64,000 nt of DNA, from positions 40,001 to 104,000 of the forward strand of contig JASAND010020557.1 of NCBI GenBank assembly GCA_030248195.1. The letters are read 5' to 3'. The DNA is from Trissonchulus latispiculum. Its lineage: Eukaryota > Nematoda > Enoplea > Enoplida > Ironidae. Within the stretch, counting starts at the first letter, position 1. Each line of letters opens with the position of its first letter. The notes under the pieces were generated by a model that saw nothing but the letters and a program-made list of their open reading frames with translations, ran no database searches and was not told where the DNA came from. Of this stretch, positions 45,800 through 57,857 are shown piece by piece. Made by a program: the position numbers and the translations under genes.

Positions 45800-48126
45800 A
45801 TGTCCAAAGTTCTAGCATTTGCTGAGAAGAAAAGGGAACACGAAAAGCGAGAAAAGCAAAGAGCACAACTTTGGGGGCTCTTATCGTATATCGACGGACC
45901 GGTTGATTTAGACAGAGGTACTCCACTGGCCTCCAAGCAAAATATTTCAAAATCGGGGGGGGGGCCGTGGTCGGGGGGGAGGGTGTCTCCCCCAACGCTA
46001 GTCCGGGGGGAACTGCTCCAGGTATTGGGAGGGGGACTCCCAGAAGACTGGAAGGCTATGTGCCCGATCTCCCCCCACAATTATGGAAAGGCCAAAATTC
46101 TAAAGCGAAACCGGTAGTAGATAGAGGATCAGGGGGGCGAGGGGGACCCTCTCGGATTCCACCCCCTCCCACAAGTTCACGGCGGACCCAGTCCCAATTG
46201 GGGCTTTCTACCTCGACAGCCCCGTCTACATCTTCTGAGGCCCCGTATGGTGGTCATTTAAGTAAAACTTTTGGGGGGCCAGTGACACGGTCACAATCTG
46301 GGGCTACCCGCCCCCAAGTTTCGCAGTCTGTGGGTCCTCGGTCCTCAGCGTCGCAGTCGGGGGACCGCCAAGTGCTGTCAGAAGCCACCCCTCCGGAAAA
46401 AGTAGTTTCTGGGGAGGAAACTACGGTAAAATCTTTGTCTGGGGGGGCCAGAATTGTTGCAGACTTCAGATCCGCCTCAGGAGGGGCAAATGCTCACTCC
46501 CGGCCCCTAATTTGACGCTTTTGACGAATCTGTTGAAACTGACGATTCCGACTCCCAAGATGAGCAACTTTTGACAGCCATCCATGCCAATCTCAGTCGC
46601 AGAGTACGTCTAATTTTACGCCAGATCAAGGGCGCAATTCGGTCTCGTCGTCCCGGGGACAGGTGGGGCAACCCACTCTGGGGGTCCCCAGTCTTGTAAA
46701 CGGCGCTCAAGGGGGATCACCCAATTTGGTCAAAATTCAGGACATGTCTGGTGTCCACCGTCTGTACAGCATCCTCAAGGTACGTTTCAGCGTGTTTCTC
46801 CGTCAGGTCAAGCACAGGCCGCTCCAAATGTTCAGCAGCCGTCACAAATGTTATCTCTCACTCCGGGGTTTTCTCAATCTCAATCCCCGGTTCAGCAGCC
46901 ATTATATACGTATACTCCTCAAATTCTACAGCCTGTGCCGTCTACGGCACAATCCGGCTATTATGCCGTTGATATGTACGGAAATCCAGTATACGTATAT
47001 AATTTTCCGGCGCAGTTTCCTACTGGAACTTCTACTGTTTTACAATCGGCGGCTCATACGTACGTACCGGCACCTAACCAAGCGGTTACCGGTCCGGTAG
47101 TACCAATTGCAAATCAGACGGTGGAAACCAGTCTACAGAATATCCAAACGTCAGATTTTGTATTGGAAAATTTGAGGGTAGCTTCTGTCCCGCCTCCTCC
47201 GCCAGATAGGGGGGGCGCCCCCCGGGTTTTTCTGCACAGCAAGTCGGTCAGAAGGGGGTTTTTTCCAACAAGGAGGAGCGAGCGACGCCTGCTCGTCACC
47301 CAACTCTTGCGACCAAGTTGGCCACAGATGCTTCAGTTTTAGGCCACGATCCGCGCCTTTTTCGTTCGTATATAGAAATTCTCCGGGACGTTTCGCGGTT
47401 TGACCCAGAACTAGTTTACGTTGAAGACTGGCTCCCACAATTTGAATCGGCAGTGGAAACGTATCAAATTCCGAAAGACCAGTGGCCTCGTCTTTTATAC
47501 AGTAAACTGGCGGGTAAGGCCCAAATTTATGCCTCCCGTGCGGGTCTTTCTATGAATGATTCATATGATAGTATTTTGAAACTTTTGAAAACTCAGTTTC
47601 CCAAACCGCAGTTGTCTTATCAGCAAACATATACAGCTTTTGTCAACCGACTTCAACGTCCCGGAGAACATATACGTAAGTATATCTCGGAACTGCAAGC
47701 GTTGGCGTTGGACATCTGGAATGACCCGGGTGACCGGGAGAAGCACTGTGTCCAGCAGGTCTACGCCGGGGCAAATGACAAATATGCGGCGTCGCTCGTT
47801 CCTTTGGAGGCCTATGGGGAACCGTCTATGGAAGACATTTTGCGGGTGATCGATAAACTCGACGCTCGAACCCCACGCCCCACCCCAGGGGAGGCGTTGT
47901 CGTATGACCCCCCAATCTATCACGGGGCATCCTCAGAGAGAGCAGAATCGGGTGGGAGCCCTAATGACCCGTTGGAACAACTACGCAAGGAATTACAGGA
48001 TCTCCGGGTATTATGGGAAAAAGGGAAGGATGCACGGCCTAGATTTGAGGATAGTCACAAGGATAGGTGGCAGAAGAGGCCATGACCCTAACAACTGTTG
48101 GGATAAATATCCTCAACATAGGTTTT
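45800..48126 (+). pseudogene. gag of a Gypsy-type LTR retrotransposon, frameshifted
   Basis: Structural protein of the retroelement particle. It starts MSKVLAFAEKKREHEKREK. A long Gly/Ser/Pro/Gln-rich region follows, with frame changes at G runs near 45960, then near 46510, 46750 and 47320. From 47318 an intact 255-codon stretch holds the capsid-like fold (DWLPQFESAVETY, WPRLLYSKLAGKAQ, GEHIRKYISELQALA), typical of Retrotrans_gag proteins. At 48090-48126 GHDPNNCWDKYP looks like the second half of a zinc knuckle. The frame then stops where a LINE has inserted. Homopolymer frame slips could be decay or sequencing errors. Confidence 0.8.
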
Positions 48127-48342
48127 AACCCATTTGATTCAGGTTGCACGTGAGCTGGAAATTTCTGCAGCCTGAAATCAAGTTGACCTGTTGACGTCAA
48201 TATTTACAAATTCAATTTCAAGAATCTGAGGCATTTTCCTTCTTACTGCTCACGAGCGGCCTGACTGTTCTTGTTTTGTAGCCTGGTTTACGTGGTTATC
48301 TCATGTATTCTCGTCCTTGTTCTCTGCTTTTCTTCTCTGATT

Positions 48343-49233
48343 ATGCCTGGTGACCGCAGAGGATCCGCAAGCTCGGCAAAGCATGTGAACTGCGCATTAT
48401 GTGAGCTGCAGATTGGGTCCAAAGACTATACCATTAGCTGTCCTTTGTGCCCTGCCAGTTTCCACGCGTTTTGTCTGGATATCGACAATAAGCTCTATCA
48501 GAATCTGGAAAAGCTGAATGCTTTACCATTTGTTTCTGTTTTATGCCCGCGATGCAAGGACTTGCCGAGTCGGTTGAGTCAGCTAGAGTCCAGGTTGGCT
48601 GCCCTGGAAGGAACCGGAAATTCGGACTCTGTTGCTACTGCTACGACGGACAAACGCATTCAGTCATTGGAGCATGCACTGAACTGTGTGCTTGATCGGA
48701 TTGAGCAGCTGGAAGCCAAGTCAGCTAAATTTGTTCCAAATCTCCGAGAAGAAATCGAGGAAGTGGTTCTGAAAGAATCGAAAAAGGACAGATTAGTTTT
48801 GTTTAGACTGCCTGAACCGACGCAAAGGACGGCGCGGATCTGGGCATCGAGGGAACCAGATCAGCTGATCGCACTGAGATTGCCGAAATGGTCTCTAAGC
48901 TGGATATCCCTGTTGATGAAATAATCGATGTCTTTCGCGATGGAGTAAAAAAGAAGAATGCGAAAAAGCCCAGAATCATTAAGATATCTTTTAAGCATCA
49001 GGAATCCAGACAAGTTTTTGTCTGTGGATTGTCATCGTTGCAGAAGGAAAGGTTGCCTGGAAGGACATATGGACTAGACCTGACCTTACCGAAAGAGAAC
49101 GGATGTCCGACATGGCCTTACGTCAGCAGCTGGAAAGCTACAGGAAAAAAGAAGGTAGCAACCAAAATGTTGTTATTGGAAATGGCAAGTTTTATGATAA
49201 GGTTGCTAAGGTTGTAGTGCAGCTTGGCGCGTA
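48343..49233 (+). pseudogene. LINE ORF1: PHD-like zinc finger and coiled coil
   Basis: The ATG at 48343 (MPGDRRG) is preferred over an upstream hydrophobic leader in the same frame. Residues about 15-70 form a PHD-like finger (CALC, CPLC..FHAFCLD, LCPRCK) as in many CR1/Jockey-type ORF1 proteins. A heptad-rich coiled coil (LSQLESRLAALE, QSLEHALNCVLDRIEQLE) follows. After a frameshift near 48820 a basic region (VFRDGVKKKNAKKPRIIKISF) appears; after another near 49080 comes the RPDLTERER..ALRQQLESYRKKEG tail, ending at 49233. Expected to bind LINE RNA. Confidence 0.8.
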
Positions 49234-49249
49234 GGAACCGTCACCCTCG

Positions 49250-51995
49250 AAGCGTACAAATTCAGATACACCGATATGTTGGTTGTTAAATGCTACTTCT
49301 TTATGTAATAAGATAAATGAGTTACGCCTAAAAATTTTTTACAGTTCTAAAAAACCTGTGTGAATTTTTGTTACTGAAACCTGGTTTAATGAAAGGAGGG
49401 ACGGCGACGGTTTTTGCAGCGTCGATGGTTACTGTTTGGATAGATGTGATCGTGATGGCCCGGGAGGGGGCCTGGCTGTTTACGTAAAACGAGGTATCAA
49501 GCATAGTTTTGTGAAAGATATATCCAGTGTTGGTTGTGAGAGCTTGTGGTTGGATGTGTTTTTTCGTAACCAGCAGTTACGGTTTGGTTTATTTTACCAT
49601 TCCGCTACTCCTGGGGTGTCTAGCTTGGCGAACATTCTGCAGAATATGGAAGTTGGTCTTGTTGGAGCGGGTGGGCATAGTAAAGTAATAGTACTAGGAG
49701 ACTTTAATATGAGAACAATAGATTGGGCTGTTCCGCGTGGGCAGGGGGTCGATGCAGAGCGATTTCTGGATTTTGTTTTGGATAACAGTTTACAGCAGTT
49801 TGTGTACGAGCCGACTTCTATAACTCCCCCCTTATAATATTTTGGACTTAATTCTTGCTAATTGTCCATACGGTGTCAAAAATATTGAAATTGAGCCTCC
49901 CCTGGGTTGTAGTACGCATAACATAATAACATTTGTTCCAAATGTGGAATATGAAAAAGCAAATGTAAATGAACGTAGGTATGACTTCAGAAATGCTAAG
50001 TATAACGACATGAAAGTATTTCTTGATAACATTGATTGGAATTTTTTGTATAGTTTGTGTAATAATGTTGATGATATGTGGAATATATTTGTGGATACTA
50101 TTAATGAAGCTGTTAGAAATTTTGTTCCTCTTCAGAAATCTAAAAGAAAATTCTCTTTTCCCTTATCTGCTTCTACTAAGCTTTTACTTAATCGAAAAAG
50201 ACGCACTTGGACGCGTTTTAGGGCATCACGTTGCGATACAGATTTAAATATGCATAGGATAATCAGTAAAAACTTTCGAAAGGCTTTAAGGTTGGATCAA
50301 ACAAAATTCGAAAAAGGTTTAGCACGCAAGAGTAACTTAAAGGGATTTTATAGCTATGTCAAAAAAGTGCTGAATGTGCAAGATGATATTGGAACCCTAC
50401 AGACAATGAATGGTGAAATGCTGTCTGAAAGTGATTTGAAAGCAGAATGCCTAAACGAGACGTTTGCTTATGTCTTTGTTGATGACGATAATAATGATGT
50501 ACTGTTTCCCTCGCGTTGTGAGGTGGTTATGCCTGATGTAATATTTAATGATGTTAATGTCTTATCTGCGTTGAAACGTTTACCACCGAAAACTTCATGT
50601 GGACCGGACGGAATACCTTCGATTTTGCTAAAAAACTTGCGTTTCAAATCGCTACACCTTTATCGAAAATTTTTGCTAAATCTTATGAAACTGGCCAACT
50701 GCCTCAAGATTGGAAAAAGGCCAACGTATGTCCAGTATTTAAGAAAGGAAGTAAACAAAACCCGAAAAATTACCGTCCCATTAGTCTTACAGTGGTGTGT
50801 TGTAGAGTTATGGAATCAGTTCCCAAAGAAAGCATGATGAATCATTTAATGCAGAATAACTTAATAACCAAGGTTCAGCATGGTTTTCAGCCACGTAGGT
50901 CAACAGTGACGCAATTGCTTTCTTTTATAACAGACGTGGTAAAACAATTGGACATGGGAAGGTGCATAGATATTGTTTATATTGATTTAGCTCGTGCCTT
51001 CGATACCGTCTGTCATAGTAAACTTATAACAAAGCTTAGTTCTTACGGATTTCCTGAGAAAACAATAAATTGGATCAAACAGCTTTTGACAGGCAGAATG
51101 CAGCGGGTTAAAGTTGAAGGCTCGTACTCAAGTTGGAAAGCTGTGAAAAGCGGGGTACCTCAAGGATCCGTCTTAGGACCGTTATTATTCTTGCTTTTTA
51201 TAAACGATCTACCTGACATGATGCAAAATTCGTTCGTTAAATTGTTTGCTGATGATGCCAAGATTTACAGACCAGTATCTGATAAAAATTCTCAAAGCTT
51301 GTTGCAGGATGATCTAAATAGAATTGCCCAATGGTGTACACAGTGGCAGCTGTCAATTTCTGTTATGAAATGTTCTGTTTTGCGTGTATTCCCTTACGGA
51401 ATTTCTAGACATAGTTTTGATTTATCGCATATGTATACGTTAGATGGTAGTCGGTTATCTGTGGTTTCTCATGTATTTGATTTGGGAGTTATATTAGACA
51501 ATAGTTTAAAATTATATCAGCACGTTGCAAAAGTAAGAGCAAAGGCATCTAAACGTGCAGGGTTGATTTTGCGCGTTTTTGCTTGTAAGGAGAAGGAATT
51601 GTTGGTTCAAATGTTTAAAACCTATGTTAGACCTATTGTTGAGTACGCAACTGAAATTTGGAGTCCTCGGTTTCTAAACCAGATTCGATCTGTTGAGTCG
51701 GTTCAAAGGTCTTTCACTAAGCGTATAAAAGGTTTTTACAATATGTCGTATCCTGAACGGTTGAATGATCTAAATTTGTATTCGTTAGAATATGTCTTTT
51801 GTACAAAATTGTGCATTGCTTGATTGATTTTCCTTTTGATGAGTTATTTAGTTATGCTAATGTGGACGGTACGCGGTCGCATTTCTTGAGTCTACGACCG
51901 GAAAGGTTCCGGAGGACCCATACTTCTTACTTTTATTACCACAGAGTTTGCGAAATATGGAATGCTATGCCTCTTGATATAGTAAGTTCTTGATA
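49250..51995 (+). pseudogene. LINE ORF2: endonuclease and reverse transcriptase
   Basis: An APE-type endonuclease (49260-49830) shows LLNATSLCNKINELR, VTETWF, GGGLAVYVKRG and GDFNM; a TGA at 49361 interrupts it. After a frameshift near 49835 the linker follows (DFRNAKYNDM, KTSCGPDGIPS). After another near 50620 the RT shows YRPISLT, HGFQPRRSTVTQLL, YIDLARAFDTV, GVPQGSVLGPLLF and the catalytic FADD at about 51245. The thumb part (DLGVILD, YVRPIVEYATEIW, ERLNDLNLYSLE) and a final frame to 51993 complete it. Four lesions make this copy inactive as it stands. Order and motifs fit the CR1 clade. Confidence 0.88.
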
Positions 51996-52234
51996 TAGTA
52001 AGACTTAAAGTAGGATGTATCTAAGAGGCTCCCTGAGCCTGCATACACCCGAAACCCTCCTCAATAATATTGGAATATAAATTATTTTCTAGTTTTATTA
52101 TACATATTTACTACTTACGTCTATGTATATTGTGTTGTCGGGACCCACCAATGAAATTATTTCCTGTCGCCCCATTTAGGTGTTTACTGTATGTAGTTTA
52201 CTGAATAGTAAAGTCCCCCGGGGGGTGAATGGAT

Positions 52235-52505
52235 TGAGCTGATATACTGCATTCTCCCCTCATGAGCCGGGTCCTGCGATTACCTGGCCTGTGTATATTA
52301 TATACGCACTCTGAAAATAGTGCTCTGAAATTTAATTATATATTCATGACTTTGGAGTCTATGTATTTATTCTGTTAAAGTAAATCTAAACTCCTATATA
52401 TACTCACTAATATTTATAGTCATGGTCAGGTAATCGTGGCTCATGGTGAATTTAGTTCCCACGAGATAACTGGGGTAGGTAGGTGAGCTATGCAGCATAT
52501 CAACG
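52235..52505. repeat. Imperfect inverted repeat
   Basis: AGCTGATATACTGCAT and CATGAGCC..CGATTACCTGGCC on the left pair with the complement of GGTCAGGTAATCG.GGCTCATG and GCTATGCAGCATATCA on the right. The middle is AT-rich. It could be a degraded MITE in the interval between the LINE tail and the resumed retroelement. Confidence 0.5.
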
Positions 52506-52805
52506 CCAGGGGACAACTTAGAAAAACTAAGTTGTTGATTGCACTTGTTCGGCGGCATTTGAGCTAGTAGTACCTACATATAATGCGTTTTCTTGTGCTG
52601 TATGGCGTTTTGTATTCCACTTTTTTGCGTTTCGCTTTATGGCATTTGGGATTTGTACCGAATGCTATTCTGTTGGTGTGAATAGTAAGGCCTAGGGGCG
52701 AACAAGTGCAATCATAGAGGTGGGTCCACAGTGCTCCTCTTGATACTTTTGCGCACATATACATTACGTATACGTATATTTGCGTGTCTTTTGCACTTGA
52801 ACTGA

Positions 52806-52895
52806 TATAGCACAGTGGGGCGGTTGTTCATTCCATTCCCTTGATCCCTTGATCCTCAGCTGGCCCCGGCAGGATGGAGGGTTCGACCCCTTCCC
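52806..52895 (+). other. tRNA-derived (SINE-like) pol III promoter pair
   Basis: TAGCACAGTGGG (about 52809) fits the A-box consensus TRGCNNAGYNGG, and GGTTCGACCCC (about 52881) fits the B box. The spacing of roughly 70 bases is wider than in a normal tRNA, and no cloverleaf forms. A tRNA-derived SINE head is possible; it could also be chance. Confidence 0.35.
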
Positions 52896-52909
52896 CGGAA
52901 ACAGGTAGC

Positions 52910-54166
52910 TGGAGTTACGCAGTACGTACCAGTTTACCCGCAGTTTGTTGCACAACAGCCTGTTTATCCAGCTTTACAATCTGCTCCGGTCCCTTTAGCT
53001 TTGCCGGCCCCACAACCTTCTTCGGGTCAGCATGCCTATGGTCCACAATGGGAGGCACCGCTAGCTCAGAGCACGGGTCAAGTTGTTTCACCTGGTACAG
53101 CCGTGCCTGCATTGCCGGCACCTTTGGCCCCGGCTCCAGTACCTTCGGTTCGGGGTGTTACTACACAACCTTTAGCGGCACCGCTAGCACAACATTTTGT
53201 TAGAGCATGGGACCAGAACGCTGCAAATCCACAGGGGGTACCCCTCCCCCCCCCCGCGTTTCGGCTCAACAACAGGGGGATGACCATCTCATAGGCTATG
53301 TTGAGATCGAACCACAGCCTTCGGAGCCACACGTATTCGGGGTAGGTTCTTCCGTAGATACGATTCCCGACCAAATCGTTCAGTCTTTTTCTATGATTCA
53401 GTCAAATTTTACGATGTTAGCGGCTATTCACATGCATACGTATAATTATATGAAAAAGTTTACTGAGGTTTTGAAGAAACAAATTTTTGATTTGGGCCAT
53501 GCCATTGCGGATGCGTGGCCAGAGAGGCTCGAAAGGGAAGATATTTTGGGCTGTGAAGTAACTGTGCCTGAAACTGATGAGGTGATCCAACCCGTGGAGG
53601 AGGGCTCTGACCCTCCCTCTCTGCTCTCTCTGAACGGGGATTCCCTCTCACCGACTGTGACGACGTTGGAACAGACTGCGGGACTCGCTGTGTCTCAGTC
53701 TCAGGGTGCGGTGGTTGACGCGGCCTCTGTTACTGGGACCAGTGGGGGCGCGTCTGGGTGTGCGGCTGATCCACCATCCAGACCTGCCCCGGGGGGTGTG
53801 GCGGCTCCGGAAAAGCCCCTACATTCTTTGGTGGTTTTGCCTAATTCTATTTCTGATTTGCAATCTGAAGCCGTCTTAGCTGCTGGGGACAACACACCGG
53901 CAGTTATGATTAACATCAAGGGCCAATATTTGATGGCCATTGTAGATTCGGGTGCCTCCATTTCAATTATCAGTCAGGGGGGCTTAGATCGGCTTTTCAG
54001 AGCGGGGGCAGATATTGTGGTTCAATTTCCAGATGCTATTAGAGCTAGAACTTCGGGGGATACTCCACTACGTATTGAAGGAAAAGTTTACATCCCTTTC
54101 GAAGTGGGTGGAATCCAATTTGGGTGGCATTTTCATCTAGCCCCGCAATTTTACCGTGATATTTTG
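52910..54166 (+). pseudogene. Retroelement Pro/Ala-rich region and aspartic protease (5' part)
   Basis: Coding resumes after the nested LINE in a Pro/Ala/Gln-rich stretch (52910-53290) and, after a frameshift at a run of nine C near 53245, runs open to 54166. A helical stretch (QSNFTMLAAIHMHTYNYMKK) and an acidic linker come first. The protease starts near 53900: MAIVDSGASISIIS has the catalytic DSGAS, followed by the flap-region GDTPLRIEGKVYIPFEVGG. The frame is cut at 54167 by a palindromic element and its C-terminal part resumes at 56559. Confidence 0.8.
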
Positions 54167-56558
54167 TGCATCCGTCAAAATTCTCTGCGCAGAAAGCTAA
54201 CCTTAAGTACCCTACAACAGGCTAGTTCGTGCAAGCTAAGCTAACCCGGTGTAGGTGACAATTGGTCAGTTAGCCTTAGCTTAGTCTGACTGGCTGTGGG
54301 GTACACCAGGCCAGCCAGCTAGCAGATGTCTGAGTCTTGTAGCTTACACCAGCTACTGAAGCTAACCAAGTGTTGGGTACATTATGCGAGCTGTCAATTA
54401 CCAGCTAATTGGTGTAAGCTACAGCGGGCTAGCAATGAAAACAACAACTAACCGGGTGTAAACGACACAGGGCTAGCTGCTGCTAATCAAACTAGCCCGG
54501 TGTAGGATACAGCATGTTAGCTGGAAAAAGACAAAGTGACCGCATGTACCCTACACACGGCTAGCAAGAAATAGCTTTAAAAACAGAAACTCTTCCACTC
54601 TTTAGAAACTCTTCCACTCTTTAATTACTATTAAACTATTAATTTAAGCTACAGTTAACTGACGTTTATTTCCTAATAATAGCTAGTTAAGAAACATCTT
54701 GACTCTAATTGCAGCTGCAGTTCCAGACTTTCAATTTATATTATTTTCTTATAATTTCAGGCACATTGATCCTGGGAATGAAGAACAGTTGAAGAAAAGT
54801 GATACAACTATACAGTTTACATGGCATGGCCAACCGCAGCATATGATTAAAGTATTTTCTGACCATCGAACTAAATTTAATTAAGAAATTAAAGTCTAAT
54901 GCTGCAAGTTGGCATGGCCAACCGCAGCATATGATTAAAGTATTATCTGACCATCGAACTAAATTTAATTAAGAAATTAAAGTCTAATGCTGCAAGTTGG
55001 CATGGCCAACCGCAGAATATGATTAAAGTATTTTCTGACCATCGAACTAAATTTAATTAAGAAATTAAAGTCTAATGCTGCAAGTTGGCATGGCCGACCG
55101 CAGAATATGATTAAAGTATTTTCTGACCATCGAACTAAATTTAATTAAGAAATTAAAGTCTAATGCTGCAAGTTGGCATGGCCAACCGCAGCATATGATT
55201 AAAGTATTATCTGACCATCGAACTAAATTTAATTAAGAAATTAGTCTAATACTGCAAGTTGGCCATGCCAACTTGCAGCATTAGACTTTAATTTCTTAAT
55301 TAAATTCAGTTCGATGGCCAGAAAATACTTTAATCATATGCTGCGGTTGGCCATGCCAACTTGCAGCATTAGACTTTAATTTCTTAATTACATTCAGTTC
55401 GGAGATCAGTAATTTTTCTCAACTCAAATCAACATTTATCTAAGCTAATAACTAATAATCAATTAACTCCAAAGTTGTGTGATCGTATGTTCTAGTGAAA
55501 TGTTGGGGTCAATTCGCCCTTAGAATGCCAAAAGGCCCTAAATCTGTATTTATGGCCTTTTGAAAATTTCAGCAAAGGCTCCTGTATGGTTTCGCTTTTA
55601 GCTTTGTTATTTAAAGAATTTACATTTCTTAATTAAATTCGGTTCCGAGAGGGGTTAATTCCTTAATCCTATGCTGCGGTTGTCTACTTGCAGCATTAGA
55701 CTTTAACTTCTTACATAAATTCACATTTCTTAATTAAATTTGGTTCCGAGGGGGATTAATTCTTTAATCCTATGCTGCGGTTGTCTACCTGCAGCATTAG
55801 ACTTTAATTAAGTTAACGTTAAGTCCCTACTCCCTAGTAAACGCAGGAGCCAACGTATTCATTCTTTACAAGTTTATTACAAGTTGACAAACAGCAAACT
55901 GAATGTAAACTGTATAGTTGTATCACTTTTCTTCAACTGCTCTTCATTCCCAGGATCAATGTGCCTGAAATTATAAGAAAATAATATAAATTGAAAGTCT
56001 GGAACTGCAGCTGCAATTAGAGTCAAGATGTTTCTTAACTAGCTATTATTAGGAAATAAACGTCAGTTAACTGTAGCTTAAATTAATAGTTTAATAGTAA
56101 TTAAAGAGTGGAAGAGTTTCTAAAGAGTGGAAGAGTTTCTGTTTTTAAAGCTATTTCTTGCTAGCCGTGTGTAGGGTACATGCGGTCACTTTGTCTTTTT
56201 CCAGCTAACATGCTGTATCCTACACCGGGCTAGTTTGATTAGCAGCAGCTAGCCCTGTGTCGTTTACACCCGGTTAGTTGTTGTTTTCATTGCTAGCCCG
56301 CTGTAGCTTACACCAATTAGCTGGTAATTGACAGCTCGCATAATGTACCCAACACTTGGTTAGCTTCAGTAGCTGGTGTAAGCTACAAGACTCAGACATC
56401 TGCTAGCTGGCTGGCCTGGTGTACCCCACAGCCAGTCAGACTAAGCTAAGGCTAACTGACCAATTGTCACCTACACCGGGTTAGCTTAGCTTGCACGAAC
56501 TAGCCTGTTGTAGGGTACTTAAGGTTAGCTTTCTGCGCAGAGAATTTTGACGGATGCA
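54167..56558. mobile_element. Palindromic element with 660-bp arms, 2.4 kb
   Basis: It begins TGCATCCGTCAAAATT and ends with the complement. The arms 54167-54822 and 55895-56558 appear near-identical, so the insertion looks young. Between them lie five direct 88-bp repeats, then inverted and degenerate copies. The arms are dense in 'CTAGC / GCTAG ... GTGTAG' motifs at roughly 40-50 bp spacing. It sits inside a protease coding sequence whose two halves fit in frame when it is left out, with a 2-base overlap (TT) and one extra G on the left. No transposase. Confidence 0.85.
54823..55262. repeat. 88-bp tandem repeat, five units
   Basis: Units start GGCATGGCC at 54823, 54911, 54999, 55087 and 55175, with few differences between them. 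Partial inverted copies follow at 55262-55420 and degenerate ones at 55615-55810. The junction near 55262 is itself a palindrome (AAGTTGGCCATGCCAACTT). Confidence 0.92.
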
Positions 56559-56966
56559 TTACTCGGAACTGATTTTTTGAATGCTTATAGTTGGGATATT
56601 ATTTTTTCTGAAGATCGTGTTAGTATGAACGGATTGATGCTCAAAATGCTTACCCCCGAGGAAATTCGGGCTGAATGGGATTTGGGTGACGCAATGGCTT
56701 TTGCTGTGGTTTTGGCCATTGACGTGCAAATTCCACCGTCCACGGAGAAATGGGCAAAGGCCCGTATCTCTTCCACCCTCGCTGATCCTCTATACTTTTT
56801 CGAACCCTTTGACTCTTTCATAGATGATAATAAAGTTTTACCCTATGCTGGGGTAGTGGAAGTACAGGATCACTTTTTTGAATCTTTATTGGTTAACCCT
56901 ACAAATTCCCCTATTTCAATTTCACGGTCTACCGTAGTGGGGTCTGTGGTCCCCACTTTAGATTAA
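56559..56966 (+). pseudogene. Retroelement protease C-terminal part and following region
   Basis: The frame opens with LLGTDFLNAY, the conserved (I/L)LG.DFL helix that closes retropepsin domains, so it is the 3' half of the protease cut at 54166. It continues as an acidic segment (PSTEKWAKARISS, FFESLLVNPTNSP) like the region between protease and RT in Gypsy polyproteins. A TAA ends it at 56966. No RT follows. Confidence 0.75.
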
Positions 56967-57671
56967 GCCTCTGAGGGTTCAAACTTTTCAATACCTTTGG
57001 TGGTCTCTCAAGCTCGCGTTTCTCAGGACCCTTATATCAATGATATGGTTTTTGCAGTTGACGATAATTTGGGTATCCCTCCCCCTCATGTTGCTTCGGC
57101 TCTTACGCATAGGTTGGCAACAAATTCGGCTTTTGAAGATGATAGTGTTTTTTCTCTTGCCTTTTGGCCAACGGAGGATCTACCTCAAAAAGAGGGGGTA
57201 GCCCTGAGTCTACCCCAAAAAGAGGGGGTAGGTGTGAACCTACCCCAAAAAGAGGGGGTAAAGGCAGTAAAAAGTTCTATGGCTGAAATTCTTCCGGCAG
57301 AGGCTTGTGAGGAGCATGATGAACTTCCAGAGGTGAAATCTGCACAAAAAGGGATAACAGCTCCACCAGAACCCCCTGATCCTCCCTTTGTGAGTGACTC
57401 GAGCTTGGGAGATGGTGGGGAGAAAGTTTTGAAATCGTGTCTCCTACAGGGGGAGGACCTTTCTCCTATTGAAGAAGGGCATAGTTTGGGTTTAGCTCTC
57501 GTTTCGGTAACATTTTCAGAAGAAGTTAAAGTTTGGGTGGAGGACCAGCCGGTTTTTCGGCTACAGGAGGAGTCAGAAACTCTTTTGGTTCCTCCCTTTT
57601 CTAAATTTGGTCTTGTATGGGGGGAAGGTTGGCCTCAGGAGGTGAGGGAGGTTGACGCCGCCCTCCTGTAG
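56967..57671 (+). pseudogene. Pol linker region with LPQKEGV repeats
   Basis: An open frame of about 225 codons, acidic and Pro-rich. Three copies of LPQKEGV-like units (57180-57260; DNA unit 'CTACCCCAAAAAGAGGGGGTA', itself a near-palindrome) stand in a row. No RT, RNase H or integrase motif is seen. The frame stops at 57671. It lies where pol should begin, so the enzyme core has been lost or replaced. Confidence 0.6.
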
Positions 57672-57857
57672 TCGCCTTCGTTGGCAGCTCAGCTTGCGCC
57701 TGAGTTCGACCGGGCCAGTTTAGCTGCTGAACCTTCGTCACAGGACCACCCCGAACTTATTTTTTAAAGACTAAGTCATCCCGAACTTGTCATCCCGAGC
57801 TTTTCTCATCCCGATCTTGTTACTTCTGTACAAACTTCTTTCACTTCTGATACACAC
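57672..57857 (+). other. Junction of the internal pol deletion
   Basis: About 190 bp with stops in all plus-strand frames and a short tandem of TCATCCCGA(A/G/T)CTTGT (57775-57820). The RT, RNase H and integrase catalytic core expected here are absent. Confidence 0.55.

Larger units (their letters stand above)
48127..52080 (+). mobile_element. CR1-like LINE inserted in the gag gene
   Basis: A nearly full-length non-LTR retrotransposon with two ORFs (48343-49233 and about 49250-51995), a short 5' leader and an AT-rich 3' tail. It separates the zinc-knuckle part of gag from the continuing retroelement coding sequence at about 52910. Boundaries are approximate; no target duplication was found. 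It is less decayed than the minus-strand LINE at 16.3-25.0 kb. Confidence 0.85.
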
